NCBI GenBank assembly: GCA_003439945.1
Contig: QVRM01002147.1
Coordinates: forward strand, 102,501 to 166,500
Direction: 5' to 3'
Length of the DNA: 64,000 nucleotides
DNA from: Dermanyssus gallinae
Taxonomy: Eukaryota > Arthropoda > Arachnida > Mesostigmata > Dermanyssidae
Positions 13,056 to 24,917 of this stretch are shown here, piece after piece. Numbering within the stretch: the stretch's first letter is position 1; every line of letters begins with the position of its first letter. A model generated the notes under the pieces. That model did not search any database. It was not told the origin of the DNA and worked only from the letters and a program-made list of their open reading frames with translations. The position numbers and the translations under genes were made by a program.

Positions 13056-13510
13056 AACCATGCCTTCGGAGCAGTTCGGGTTCAGGAAGGGCATGGGAAC
13101 CCACGTTTTTCAGTCTTAGGTCGAGCGAACAGTGCCTCGTCCAAGAAGCCACCGCTGTGTAGTTTATTGACTCTGTCAAGGTTTGACAAGGCTCCGCGCG
13201 ATCTTATGATCACCGACTGTTTCAGACAGATCAGCATAGGTGGAGCTCTTTGGGAGTTTTTCGTTCTGCCAGTTATTTCCAGTTCCTTCGACGATGACAC
13301 GCTGTTGGTGGAGAATCGAAACGGCGTGCTTGAGTTAACGCAGGATGTTGGGACTCCTCAGGGAATCATCTATTGAGGTGCAGCTTGTTCACGCTGCTTC
13401 TTGCTGAGTTTCAACATGCCGTGGTCGTAATGTATGCGCTTTACCTGCATGGCAGAAGCGTATCTCTAGTTGGAATTCGCTGGCAATTACACGCCTTGTG
13501 GAGTAATTAA
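13056..13510 (+). pseudogene. non-LTR reverse transcriptase fragment
   Basis: The + strand encodes EQFGFRKGMGT (13069-13101), the conserved QFGFRKG box of jockey/CR1-like reverse transcriptases. About 250 bases later it encodes VGTPQGI (13347-13367), the G(V/T)PQG box before the active site, then LFTLLLAEFQ. The boxes lie in different frames with intervening stops. The YADD box is not recognisable. This is a short, inactive 5'- and 3'-truncated copy. Confidence 0.5.
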
Positions 13511-13519
13511 TAAGTATTT

Positions 13520-14955
13520 TTTTTAATTCACTATTACTCCTAAACTTGACGTCGCCCATTGCATTGGGAAAGTTGTTTTAACAAGTTTTATCAGTACCTA
13601 AAAAAAGTGTAATATTTAGTTGTTTTAAAAATGTGTACGTGTGCTTCTGCGCTGGAGCTCGATACCATATATGTATGAAATTCATTGGTTCGTCGTACCT
13701 GTTCTTATGTCTATATACGCATAGACATTATTTAGGACACTGAGTCTACCAGCTATCCTCTGTAAGAAACATGACGTGGCGTTTTGGCATGGTATGGCAT
13801 TTATTCATATGCAACGGAGCAACTTCTGTATTATAGTATTGTAACGACGCATCTCCATCAAATGCGACGGGTGCGTTACGCTTGGTTAACCTGGGACGCA
13901 GAACTGAGTACAACGGCAACTACAACGCAAAGGGGTCAGGATTCGGATGAACGAGAACACAGGCACCTGCTTTGGTTGCGTAGCGCAAACGAGAAGAGAA
14001 TAATCTCTGGAGCTATTCTTTCTCAGCCTCCTTATTCGTACAAGAAGCACCGGCGCCACAAAAGATACCAGGCTCCGCTCTGAAATCGGTTGAAAGTTAC
14101 ATCGGTTTTTGTTTGTTTTGTGTAGGTTAGTAGTAGTTAGTAGGGGTTTCGCTTGGATTGTGTGTGTTCACTATTCTTTAACTGGTTGCCTCGTTGAAGA
14201 CGACGAAGTCGCCATTCGCGGTGATCGTTTCGACGATTGAGGATGTTGTGGTTTTAGCGTGGACGGCGGTGATCGTTGAACTTTGCGGTCGGTTATAATC
14301 GGTGTCATTCGCGCCATAGTAGTAGTGTAGATAGTGTAGTTGGACTGTTGCTATGTGGTCTAATGAATGGAAAGTCTCGTCACAATATGTATGCCACCAA
14401 TAACATATCTGTCTGGCAGTAGAGACAAAACTTTCTCCATGAATAAATAACCTTTCTACCAGAACTTTTGCGCTTTCTATTAGAATTTGCCACTAAATCG
14501 TATATCGTTCCTGCCCAAAAGCGCACACTCACGTGCCGATCAGTGGCTTCTCTTATTCTATACTTGTGCAAACTATATACCTATAAGTAAATGCAAAAAT
14601 GCACTCCGATGTCTGCACGGGATCGTTAATCGCTCTCATAATAGATTGTCTAATAAGATATAGATACTCATACTCATTGTATTGTGCATTTCCGTGTTCA
14701 GTAAAATTGCGCCCTTATTGAGGCCTACTAAGTATGAAGGTATTTAAGTAATAGTGTTTATGCAAGCGTTCAAGAATCAACCTTTTAACTTTATTCCACC
14801 CGCACTATACTACCAGCATTTATAGAATTGACTAAATTAGAAATATAACAAATAGCAAAAGAGGTACTGATATTGGTACTTCCATATGATTATTTAGTTA
14901 GCTATTAAGTTACGAAGATCCGCGGGCATTTATATAGCCCATTTTAGCGTCCATA
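13520..14955. other. intergenic, no gene recognised
   Basis: AT-rich sequence with short open frames only. The 99-codon + frame at 13784-14083 has no recognisable motif. Confidence 0.35.
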
Positions 14956-14959
14956 CATA

Positions 14960-14987
14960 CAGGTAGTTCCATAAGTTCTTAGAATGA
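14960..14987 (+). repeat. mariner terminal inverted repeat, one end
   Basis: 28 bp identical to the reverse complement of 16226-16253; preceded by the target TA. Confidence 0.95.
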
Positions 14988-15025
14988 AAACCAAGAATTT
15001 TCCAAATCATGTTTTTAAATTTATC

Positions 15026-16077
15026 TTATTCGATATACTCCCCGAGATGCTCAATACACTTTTCCCACCAAGATTTCAGAGCTTTTATACCTTTTAAGTA
15101 GAATTCCGCGTCTTTAGACTGAAAATAGGCATTGACAGCAGCCTTAATCTCTTCATTGCTGGAAAAACGCTTTCCACCGAGACTATTCTTCAAATGTTCG
15201 AAGAGGAAATAATCAGAGGGGGCCAGGTCTGGAGAATAGGAAGGTTGTTCAATAAGTTCGAACCTCAGTTGGGCCAGTTTTGCCGATGCTTGCCGGGACT
15301 TGTGTGCAGGAGCATTGTCCTGGTGAAACAGGACAACCTTCTTCTGCAAAGCGGGCCGTTTCACGATGAGTTCTTCCTAAAGGCAGTCCAACAGTCTTGC
15401 ATAATATTCTCCTGTGATCGTTTTACCGCTATCAAGGTAGTCGACCAGCATTATTCTACGTTGGTCTTAAAAAAACTGTAGCCATCACCTTTCCGGTCAA
15501 TGCCGTTGTCCGCACCCTCTTCGGAGGTCCTTCATCAGGTGCACACCATTGGCAATATGCTTCTTGGGTCTCGGGAGTGTAGTGATGGACCCAGCTTTCA
15601 TCGACGGTCATGAATCTGCGCCAAAAATCCGACGGATTGTTCGACATCTTGGCCAAATTTCGCTGTGAAGCGAAAACAGGCGCGTTTTTTGGCCTTGGTT
15701 GAGCAAATGCGGCAGCCATTTTTCTCTGAGCTCTTTCATCTTCAAGTTTTCGTATAGGATAAAATGCACACTACCTAAACTAATTCCTAATGCCTCCGCT
15801 ATCTCCTTAATGTTCATTCGCTTATCTGTGCCAACGATGTTTCGCACTTTCTCTATGTTTTCCTCATCAGTTGCCGTTTTTTGGCCTCCTGGACGTAGTT
15901 CATTCTCGGTGCTCCTGCGACCTCTTTTTAACACATTAATCCAGTTGGAAACAGTGGCAAAACATGGCGCAGAGTCACCGTACGTCTCGTCCAACCCAAT
16001 TTTTACTTGGGTCGCATTCCAACCTTTGAAATAAAAATGCTTGATAACCACTCGAAACTATTTTTCTTCATTTTTAA
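15026..16077 (-). pseudogene. mariner transposase, broken by frameshifts and stops
   Basis: Three - strand segments make up one transposase. The N-terminal part (16051-about 15690) has the helix-turn-helix region (IKHFYFKGWNATQVKI, then ATDEENIEKV). The middle part (about 15719-15460) has the first catalytic Asp in FMTVDESWVHHY. The C-terminal part (about 15450-15026) has FHQDNAPAH and YSPDLAPSDYFLF. The last two Asp residues are 34 apart, the D,D34D layout of mariner proper. Damage includes a TAG near the start (about 16063), frame changes near 15690 and 15470, and a TAG at 15377-15379. Transposase would cut and paste the element at TA sites; this copy cannot make it. Confidence 0.93.
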
Positions 16078-16225
16078 AAATCACGCCGATACGTTGCACG
16101 GGAAAAGCTATCAAACGAAATCGCAACGGCCAATCACCATAATATTTTGAGTGCTAGCAGTCGAAAAGTTGCAGTTCCTAATAGCGGTGGAAGCGAAAAT
16201 GGCCAAAATTCTAATTCTAAAAAGC

Positions 16226-16253
16226 TCATTCTAAGAACTTATGGAACTACCTG
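16226..16253 (-). repeat. mariner terminal inverted repeat, other end
   Basis: Exact reverse complement of 14960-14987; followed by the target TA. Confidence 0.95.
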
Positions 16254-16255
16254 TA

Positions 16256-16837
16256 TATTCGATGCATGCTTGTATGAATCAATGTATGCTCCGTTACCTG
16301 TAACTTGTTTATATTGAAAGCAAGAAATACAAAGGATCGCTTGTTCGACGTTTCGATGTTTCTGTGATTGCGGAGAAATTCCCTCACGTTAGAGGAATCA
16401 ATTAGCACTAATAACTAAATTGAGCAATTACAGCCAGTCGACCCAGCTAAGTAGGTGACTTCTGAGCGAAGCGAAACAGGTAAGTAACTAAAAAAGCAAC
16501 AATTAAATTGCGAATTACCGGAATGCAACAAATAAAATTGCGAATTCCCGGGATAGCAAGAGTGAAAATTGCGCTATCTGACACTTGGGCTTTGGCACTA
16601 ATCTTTGTTAGGTTTGTTAATAATTGTTCTAACTACAAGCTTGTACTGTATTGTGCTTATGTCGATTGTCGAGGTCAGTGATTAAGGATCCATTTCGTCA
16701 CTTTTGTTAATCGTCCTGTGTTCAATACCGCCAGAGAGACGGCTCTCTACCGTCTAGGTGCCTACCCTACATACCACACAGTTGACGGGCTCCGAAACGT
16801 AAGTGCAGAGAGACAGATGGCACTAATACGTTTTGTG

Positions 16838-16881
<44 letters not shown>

Positions 16882-17320
16882 TATATATCTAATACTTGTG
16901 TTTTTCTTGACACAGATGCATAACAAAAGTGGCTGAGCCTTTTGTAAGAAGCCTATAACGCACCGGAAAAAAAGCCTGGTTTGACAAGATCTAACACTTT
17001 TATGTCGCTTAGAGTAAGACATTGAGTAGTAGTATCTTAATAATAAGTAGCTTACAGCGGGTGCTATTTTGAATTTTAATATGCATTTAGCTACGTTTAG
17101 CTCCACATCTCGAAGTTCGCCGAGCAGCGTAATTATAGCCGCAGTCTTTGCACTTAATTAGTCAAGGTACTAATGGAATGAAAATTTACTTACACATAGA
17201 ATGAGTGGCTCAGCAATATGCTCTTCAATTTATTCTATGATCGGTCGAAACGTAGTTTATTTCTCTGATAAGCCTATAACTTGGTTTTTCCTAAAGTTCC
17301 TTGCCATTTTCTGGCTGGCA
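16256..17320. other. intergenic, no gene recognised
   Basis: Contains a (TA)n tract at 16841-16880 and short open frames without motifs. Confidence 0.35.
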
Positions 17321-17329
17321 CACCAGACC

Positions 17330-17445
17330 CACGTTTGGCTGAGATAGTACCTGGAGGTGCCCCTTGGACCTAGCAAGGATGACAATATCGTCGGTGCAGG
17401 ACGCATGCAGGATCTTTATATTGCGTAGCGCTTTGAATACACCTG
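17330..17445 (-). pseudogene. reverse transcriptase active-site fragment of a LINE
   Basis: The - strand encodes CTDDIVILARSKGHLQ (17398-17351), a clear variant of the YADDI(V)ILA box of non-LTR reverse transcriptases, with Tyr-Ala replaced by Cys-Thr. Flanking sequence is too decayed to extend the match. Confidence 0.5.
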
Positions 17446-17739
17446 CAGCTTCTTTGATAAGGAGGCTGCCATAGGGTTGACCTTTGAATATGTTAGATTG
17501 CTAACGAGAATTCTCCAACAAAATGAAATTGTCCTAGGCGATGAATTACGAATTGTATTGCATGAAGTCTTCATGCAGACTATGGGCTACGTACAAATTA
17601 TAAACCCATTTCCTTCCTTTCGCGGTCCTAGGGTCTGCGAAATACTATCCAGGAGAGATAAGCAAAACGTGAAAGTGCTTACGCACGACACACAATACAC
17701 GATTTAGCCATTTACGGTCCAAGCGACAAGCTCTAGGAG

Positions 17740-17900
17740 CTCTCAGACACAGCAGAATTATAGGGCTCAAAGTCAACACCGACAAAACCCCTGCATTGAA
17801 ATTTCGGGCGCGGCGCCCGGCTTGCCAAAAATACATTTTCATACTGCGGAGCTCGAAAATTAAATTCGAAGTTATAGGAAAGTTGGAGGGAGCATTTCCG
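17740..17900 (+). pseudogene. short LINE reverse transcriptase fragment
   Basis: The + strand encodes GLKVNTDKTPALKF (17763-17804), which matches the GL.VN..KT....F box just after the YADD motif in jockey/CR1-like reverse transcriptases. It is on the opposite strand from the fragment at 17330-17445, so it is a separate insertion or an inversion. Confidence 0.45.
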
Positions 17901-17904
17901 CCGA

Positions 17905-19348
17905 GGTCAAGAGCCGTAATATTCCATCTACTTATTTATTTCACTCATATTGAGTATGCATATAACATAGATAATTATACAGATTTATACAATTATACAG
18001 TCAGCTGCTCGCGGCATGTTATTCGAGAGAGGCAGTGCAGCGGTCTCTTCGCAAAGGCCAGGCAGCAGAACGCATGACTTCTTACCGCCAAGATGATGAA
18101 TATTCATCTACTGCGCTGCTCACCAGTTATCCATCCACTGCGCCTACGTCCCCATAATCAATTTGACTTGGTATATCCGTTCGCCGCTGGCATAAACGTC
18201 TTGCTACTAATTTGTGATTACACACAATGAGTGAATTGCGTCATGAATACCTGGAAATGTCGAGTCTGCCCTACTCTCGCAGATACGTCGTTTCTGTCAT
18301 TTTTAATATCAAACAAAACTTAAGGGAAATTCATCCAAACGTGCTCAATCTATCCTACACGATATTAACCACGAACACAGCGGGATCACATTCACTTCGG
18401 TTCAGCAGCTTCATGTAACCAATCTTGTTTCTCAAAATCAAATCTAGGTTCCAAGTTCCTCTAGTAGTGCGTGCAATATTGTGCGGACAACATTAAACAA
18501 CATGTCCAGTGTTCGTGCAGGTGCAGGACGGTTGATAAACCGTCCTGCAATATACTACTTGAAATTTGTCTAATTTTGTTGAGAGTTGATCATTGCTGTT
18601 GTAGTGCATACACATATTGCACGATGGCTGTATTCGCAAAATGAGAATATAATTTGGCATCATGGTTTAGCCTGTTTAAACAGTGTCAAAAAACGAGGAC
18701 AGGGGACGGGTACAATTCTTGAGAGTTTGTTCCAGTACCCTTGCCTCGCCTACAACTGACAATCTACTTCGTCGGGCGCTTGCCATGTCAACACATATCA
18801 GCTACAAAGCAGATTAAAACAGGAGATATCAATACTATATGTGCAGCAGCTGGCTTGCGTAACTTTAATGGATGTGTGCATTATGTATGAACTTAGGCAC
18901 AACTCCGCGTGCGCAATTAGTCACCCGTCAGTAGTAGACAAGTGTCGGAAAAAACTCTGAAAATGAAAAATCTCCGAAAGAAAAAGTGCTAACGTAAAAA
19001 GCAAAGCCACGTATGTCTTGGAACGCTATTCGTTATGATAAAGCATCGGTGAATTTCGAGGGAAATAGGTTGTCTAACTGTAGAGTCTAATGAACTTAGC
19101 TCTTTTCAAGATTAATTCTTTTCCAAAAGTTGAATTATAAACTATCCACCGTTCCCTACGGGCTTGAAATCGTCATATATTCACAATACACCGAGGGCCG
19201 AGCACGGCGAGATATCTATGGTTGTTTGTCGAAAGAATACCGCGCAACTTCGACCCGGGGGAAAGAAGGAATACGAGTTTAGTGGGTTTGTGAGCCACAC
19301 ACATACAATAGTTGTTGTTGACAGCTTCCAGGGACGCATATGCATTGA

Positions 19349-19350
<2 letters not shown>
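17905..19350. other. intergenic, no gene recognised
   Basis: Only short open frames without motifs; no RNA gene seen. Confidence 0.35.

Positions 19351-19351
<1 letters not shown>

Positions 19352-19419
<68 letters not shown>
19352..19419. repeat. (TA)n microsatellite
   Basis: About 34 uninterrupted AT units. Confidence 0.95.
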
Positions 19420-19422
<3 letters not shown>

Positions 19423-20329
19423 AGGTAGTTTATAGACCAAATAAAAGGAATTATATTCTGTGATATTAGCCGGTTTACAAAACCGATTCAAATCAATGAT
19501 ATGTAGCTGCATTGCTGACTGCAGCGTTGACAAGTACATGATTCGTCAGGCATATTGTGCATTGTGCATTCCCGAAACCTCCTCCCACAAAAGACAAAGG
19601 GCTGTTCTTAATCACAACGGCCTCTGTGGCCGCACAGTTCTGTGGCTGGACAAGCTTCGGTCGATTTCTACCCGACGACCGGGCGGCGTCTGCTACAAAG
19701 AGCGCAGTAAGCCACACCAGAACAACAACAATAAACAACAACATCATGGCCCAAAAACATCACACGCAAACAAACACACAAGAACCCGGCCCAAGTGGCC
19801 CTAACGGCTAAACGTTGCCGAACGAACGACTACTTCTTAACCCAGCGATCCAGTGGTGGTGTCAAACCACCTCCGAGGTCATTAATGCATACATACACAA
19901 AACCGTGCGTTGCAGACTACAGCTAAATATTCGAATTTTCGAACCCCCCAGCGAGCACCAACCACCCCGCACCATCACAACAAAAACAATAACAACCAAT
20001 TGGAGTAATGTATGTTATTGTTAGTCGTAGTCCAACTGATCGTGTTCGCCCAGCTGATCGCACGCAGCAGCAACAGCAGCAGAAGTCCATGCGGTGTTCT
20101 ATCTATGCGCATTGTTTTCTGTCTCGCGAAGTTGGGTTGCGGGAAGCTTTTCAGAACGTGGAGAAGCGGTGTGCTTGTGGTGCAGTGTACTTGTTACTGA
20201 ACGTGTATTGCTGTTCTAACTTGTGCTGAATGTATTGAGTAACAAACAAAAAAAACCTGGTTGGTGTGTGGCGTCCTCCGCCGCCGGTCGCCAATTGGTA
20301 CCGAACGCCGGTTAGCAATGGAAGACGTA

Positions 20330-20540
20330 GTAGAAGTAGTACCAACGACAGTGGGAACGGAAACAGCAACAACAACAAGAACAACAACTGCAATAGCAAC
20401 AACAACAACAACAACAACGGCAACAACAAGCGCGACATCGATGATGATGATGATGACGACGTCAGCATCATCATCATCATCATCATCATCGACGACGACG
20501 ACGATGGCGCCAAACCATGGCAATGAAGTCGACGCAATAA
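20330..20540 (+). repeat. trinucleotide-rich leader upstream of WDR6
   Basis: CAA runs (20360-20440) and GAT/ATC runs (20440-20500) lie just upstream of the WDR6 start. The WDR6 frame has a TAA at 20538-20540, so these tracts are probably 5' UTR. Long open frames that cross them in other frames are artefacts of the repeats. Confidence 0.6.
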
Positions 20541-20597
20541 ACGAGGGGCGCGACAATCAAACCGAAGGACGACGAATCTGTCGACCACGACGTCTGC

Positions 20598-23500
20598 ATG
20601 CAGGCGGCCCTGGGCAACCGGTGTCCCGTCAACTTCCTGATGTCGTGGCTCGACTTCATCGTGACGACGGAGGGCCCGTGCGTGGCCGTCTACGACAGCA
20701 AACGACCGCGCCTGATCGCGTCCCGGACCATCTTCGGCGGCCAGAACCTGCACGGTCTGCGGCCGGTACCCAACACGTCAACGGAGAGCGGCGATGGCTG
20801 CGAAGAGCTGCGCGGCGAGTTCTTCGCGTTCGGCGGCCGCTTCTACACGCGCGTCGTGCTGCGCGTCGAACTCGAGACGATGTCCGTCGATATCGGGCAC
20901 GACTCGCCAGTTTGGGCGCTCGGCGACTGGATCTGGGACCTGCGGGCGTTCGCCGACGGCGGATCGTACTCGGTCCTGCTCAGTCACAATCAGCTGGTGT
21001 CGTTGACGACGACGACGACAACGACGACGACAACAACGACGCAGGAGGAGACGAATTTACAGAAGCAGCAGCAGAAGCGGCGACGGCGACAACAACAACA
21101 ACAACAACCACAACAACAACGACAACAACAAGAACAACAACAGCAACAAGAACAAGAAGATCAAATGACAGAACCCCTCAGTTCTTCCTGTTCCGACGAC
21201 AACAATGCGCGGCCGCCTCCCGCGTTACCCCCTCCTCTAGGACCTTCACCACCACCACCACCACCACTATCATCATCATCAGAAGCAGCAGCAGCAGCAG
21301 GAGAATCACGAGCAAAATCACCCCAACAACCACCGGCGCCCCCACCACCACCACCACCACCACCACAGCCATCACAACCGAGGACGTTGCAGTGCACCGA
21401 CTGCGCAGTTCGCTGCATCCTGTACTCGGGCCTGATCGTGGGCTCGGCGCGCGACAAACTGACGGTCATCGCTGGCACCGTGTCGAACGAGGTGCTCATC
21501 TGGAACGGCAACACGGGCCAGGTGCTGCACACGCTCAAAGGCCACCAGGGCGTCATCTTCTCCGTGTGCGTCTACCTGAATCAGGGCCTGATCGTGTCGA
21601 CGTCGGACGACCGAAGTGCGCGCATCTACCGGATCGAGAAGAAGCTGGACAGCGGGAGCACAGAGGTCGACGCCTCTGGAGATGGTAGTAGTAGTAGTAG
21701 TGGTGCTGGCAGTACTAATAGTAGTAGTAGTAGTAGTAAATGTCGTACTAGTAGCGGTTCGGATCTGTGGTCAACGTGCACCATCAGCCAGCTGGCCGCC
21801 CTGTACGGCCACAGCAGCCGCGTTTGGCGGGCGTGTCTGTGGCACAAGTGTCTGCTGACGGTGGGCGAGGACGGCTTCCTCTGCGTGTGGGACAGCTTCT
21901 CGGGCAAGCTGTTGGGTCGGCGCCAGGTGCCGGTCGGCGGCAGCGTCAGCTCGCTGCTGTGCGTCGGCGGCGAACGCGCCGTCGTCGGCGGGTCGTCGGG
22001 CGCGCTCAGCGTCATCAGCCTCAAGTCGATCCTGTTGACGGGCGGCCAGCCGCCCGGCGACGCCAGCTGGACGATGCCGCCGCAGATCAAGTGCGGCGGC
22101 ACGGTGAAGTGCATCAGCCTCGAGGGCGCCAACCTCGTCGTCGGCACGTCGACCGGCACCTACCTGCTCGGCTGTCTCCGGTCGGAGCTGCACGACTGGC
22201 AGCACACGTTCAGCCTCGAGGACTACCTCGAGTACAACGTCGCCGGCCAGCGGTCGGGCTACATGTTCACCGGCAACAAGACGGGCTCGGTGGCGAGCTT
22301 CGCCGTCACGAGCCAGCTCATCATCTGGGACCGGCAGATGCTGTACCGCGGCCGCATCTACTCGCTGATCTGCTTCGACAACCCGTTCGCCGGCTGCGTG
22401 CAGGTGCTGCTGTCGGGCAGCGTCGGCCGCCACATGGTCGTCGCGCGCTTCTGCGACCGCCAGAAGACTCTCGTCAAGATCAAGTCGCTCGTGGTGGCGC
22501 CAGTGGCGGCGATATCGGCGACCGGCCTCGAACTGTGCGCCACCTGCGCGCTGCAGGTGTCCGTCGATCGGCTGCTGATCGGCGACCGGCAGGGCAGCGT
22601 GTTTCTGTACTCGCTCGACGAGGGCGCGTTCGAGGCCCACCTGTCGGCGTTGAACGGCCTGCACGGCCCGAACGGCACGACGGACCTTCGGCGGCTCGAC
22701 GACGCCGACCGAATTCTGTCGGCGGGCCGCGACGGCCACGTGTACGAGCTGGCGCTGCAGAACGACCGCCTGCTGTGTCTGCGCGTGTTCTGGCAGCATC
22801 CGGCCATCGAGTGGATCGGACGCCTGCTGCCCTACAAGGGTCGGCTGTTGCTGGCCTGCTACCAGGCGGGCGACTTTCTGCTGCACGATGTCGACAGCGA
22901 GTACACGCTGCTGTCGACGGCCACCGGCGGCGGACACCGCTGCTGGGACTGCAGCATCGACGGCGACCGCTTCTACTACGTGCGCACGTACCAGAATCGC
23001 GTGCTCGTCGACTCGGTGAACATCGACGAGCGGCTGGCCGACGTCGTCAAGATGCCCGTCCACACGCGAAAGATCAACTGCGTCGCCACGCTGTGGCACA
23101 CGGCCGATGGTCGCCGCGACGTCGTCGTGACGGGCGGCGAAGACAACCTTCTGGTCATCTCCGAGCTCTCGAGCGGGCTTCACTTCGTGCGGCCAGCCGT
23201 GCGGCTGTTCGAGCACATCTCGTCGGTGAAGAGCGTGGCGGCGTGCGAGCTCGGCTCGTCCGACCGCCTCATGGTGAGCGCCGGCGGCCGAGGCCAGCTC
23301 GTCGTGTGGTGGGTGACGCAAGAGCTGTCGGTGAAGATGATGGACATCTACTTCATCTGGAACACGGATCGGCTCGACAAGACGAAGCCCTGGACGAACA
23401 CGTCGTACAAGGTGAAGAACGACGCGCTCGCGCGCTACACGTCCGTATCGGTGCGGGCCGAGCGGAACACGCGAGGCGCACCGAGGTTCCACATCTTGGC

Positions 23501-24917
23501 GGCCGGCTCGGACACCTCGATCTACATGTTCAGCTACGCAATCGACCGCAAGATCGAGCCGACACACGTCGTTGCCGGCGGCGAGTTCTGCCACCTGCAG
23601 ATGACGTGGCTCGAAGGAAATCGGTTTCTGTCCGCCGCCACGGACGGAGTTCTCAAGCTGTTCCAGCTACGGCCGTCGAAATTTGGGCCGCCGCCGCCGA
23701 CGCCAAGTTTGCCAGCGGATCGCCTCCGTCTCGAGGCGAACGCCGACTGTACGATCCATCCCTGTGCTTCAGCGCAGGTCCATCAGTCCGGCGTGAATGC
23801 GCTGGCCGTGCGCGGATCGCTCGTCGCTACAGGCGGCGATGATAACTCCATCACGCTGAGCAGAATTGCCATGGGCGAGGCCAACACGACCAGGCTCGAG
23901 GTCCTGCAGCATGTGACCGACGCTCACGCCACTCAGGTACGTTGGTGGCCTCCTGTAGTATCCAGTAGTACGAGAGTATATATATAAATAGCACATGGCC
24001 TAGCGACTGCCACCTAGTAACGAGTACACACGCCGCCCCATATGGGCTGGTGTGACTCTTGCAGAATATATGTATGTATATATATATATATATATGTCAA
24101 GCCCGGTGGCGTGGTGCATTCGCGCCTTGCGACCGAAGGAGACACATAGGTGCATGGGTTCGATCCCCCGTTGCACATTTGTATTTAGTATATATATTTA
24201 TATATTAATTGGCAGGGTTTATTGTATGCAGCCCATTCATCATTCTACATAACTTCCTCTATACACTTCCCGCTATGTGCCTGTGCTATGGAAGCATGGA
24301 GGCGATCGAACTGAGTCGGTACCCGAAGTATTGTTGCGTTAGAGGAGTTTTTAGGACGACATACAGGATTATGTTGATCGTAACTGGAGTAAGAAGCTAA
24401 TGTGTTTGTCCGAGAAGAAACCAAAAGTTGTTTTTCATCAAACATACATTCCAGCACCACTCTAAGCACGACTGGGCTAAAGCGAGTTAGTTGATCATTT
24501 TTTCTGAAGTGATTGCAAGTTACGACGAACGATTTATCGCCAGCCATAAGTAGTTCTAACTGTCGAAGAAAATACCAAGAGAGGCCAAACGGTGGCTCGT
24601 TGTAATCAACTAATGTTTTTGTGAAATTTAAATGAAAAGATTTGGTTATTCAATTGATGGACTACTGCTGACTAACGGCTCGGCGACTCGTACAACAGGT
24701 AACTGGCCTTATCTGGTTGGATGATGTCCGCCTGCTTTCGGTGGCCATCGATCAGCGTCTAACACTGTGGCGTCTCAGCGACAAAATGCAGCTCGACCTG
24801 GTGTGGACGAAGATGACGTCCGTAGCCGATGTGGCCGGCTTCAGCATGCTCAACTGCGACCGTCAAGTTGTCATCGTAGGCCAAGGCCTAGAAGTGGTCT
24901 CGGTCGAAGACGGATAG
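20598..24917 (+). CDS. WDR6: WD repeat-containing protein 6 (tRNA 2'-O-methylation cofactor)
   Basis: Two coding exons, 20598-23936 (1113 codons) and 24699-24917, join in phase 0 at CAG|GTACGT...ACAG|GTA to give about 1185 aa (human about 1121). The start is the first ATG after an in-frame TAA at 20538. Recognisable WDR6 blocks are LGDWIWDLRAF (about 109-119), VIAGTVSNEVLIW then GHQGVIFSV (315-323), SDDRSARIYRI (336-346), YGHSSRVW (403-410) with GEDGFLCVWD (423-432), and C-terminal AIDQRLTLWRL with VGQGLEV, which exists only after splicing. WDR6 (yeast Trm734) partners the FTSJ1/Trm7 methyltransferase for 2'-O-methylation of the tRNA wobble base in the cytosol. Residues about 136-257 are a Thr/Gln/Pro/Ser insert encoded by CAA/CAG/CAC repeats, and about 363-381 is a Ser run; both fall between WD blades. 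The gene is far more GC-rich than its surroundings. Confidence 0.95.
23937..24698 (+). other. WDR6 intron with SINE insertion
   Basis: A 762-bp phase-0 GT-AG intron. It contains a (TA)n tract near 24070-24095 and a tRNA-derived SINE copy; no other feature was seen. Confidence 0.85.
24100..24185 (+). repeat. tRNA-derived SINE copy
   Basis: Shows an A-box-like GGTGGCGTGGTG (24105-24116) and a near-perfect polymerase III B box, GGTTCGATCCC (24157-24167), spaced as in a tRNA. The sequence matches the - strand copies at 27968-28131 and 10363-10498, sharing GCGCCTTGCGACCG-AGGAGAC and ACATAGGTGC-GGGTTCGA. It is shorter than the other copies and runs into AT-rich sequence. Confidence 0.7.

Larger units (their letters stand above)
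14960..16253 (-). mobile_element. mariner (Tc1/mariner superfamily) element, full length, inactive
   Basis: A 1294-bp element is bounded by perfect 28-bp terminal inverted repeats starting CAGGTAGTTCC and flanked on both sides by the TA target dinucleotide (14958-14959 and 16254-16255). Size, ends and target site are those of a mariner element. It carries one transposase gene on the - strand with the mariner catalytic layout, but frameshifts and stops make it inactive. It lies between WDR6 and the start of the window and touches no recognised exon. Confidence 0.95.

Noticed and set aside
12774..13376. 200-codon + frame
   Set aside because: Includes a (TA)n tract translated as YIYI and crosses the LINE fragment in the wrong frame; the reverse transcriptase boxes are in other frames.
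20261..21688. 475-codon + frame overlapping the WDR6 start
   Set aside because: It runs through trinucleotide repeats and then out of frame along the GC-rich WDR6 exon; it lacks any domain, while the WDR6 frame has clear motifs.
21767..23842. 691-codon + frame and 607-codon - frame inside WDR6 exon 1
   Set aside because: Both are Arg/Val/Ala-rich shadows of a GC-biased exon; stops are rare in all frames there. Only the WDR6 frame shows WD repeats.
24151..24170. Possible tRNA gene from the B box
   Set aside because: The flanking sequence does not fold as a full cloverleaf with matching acceptor arms, and the same unit recurs with a common tail, so it is a SINE.
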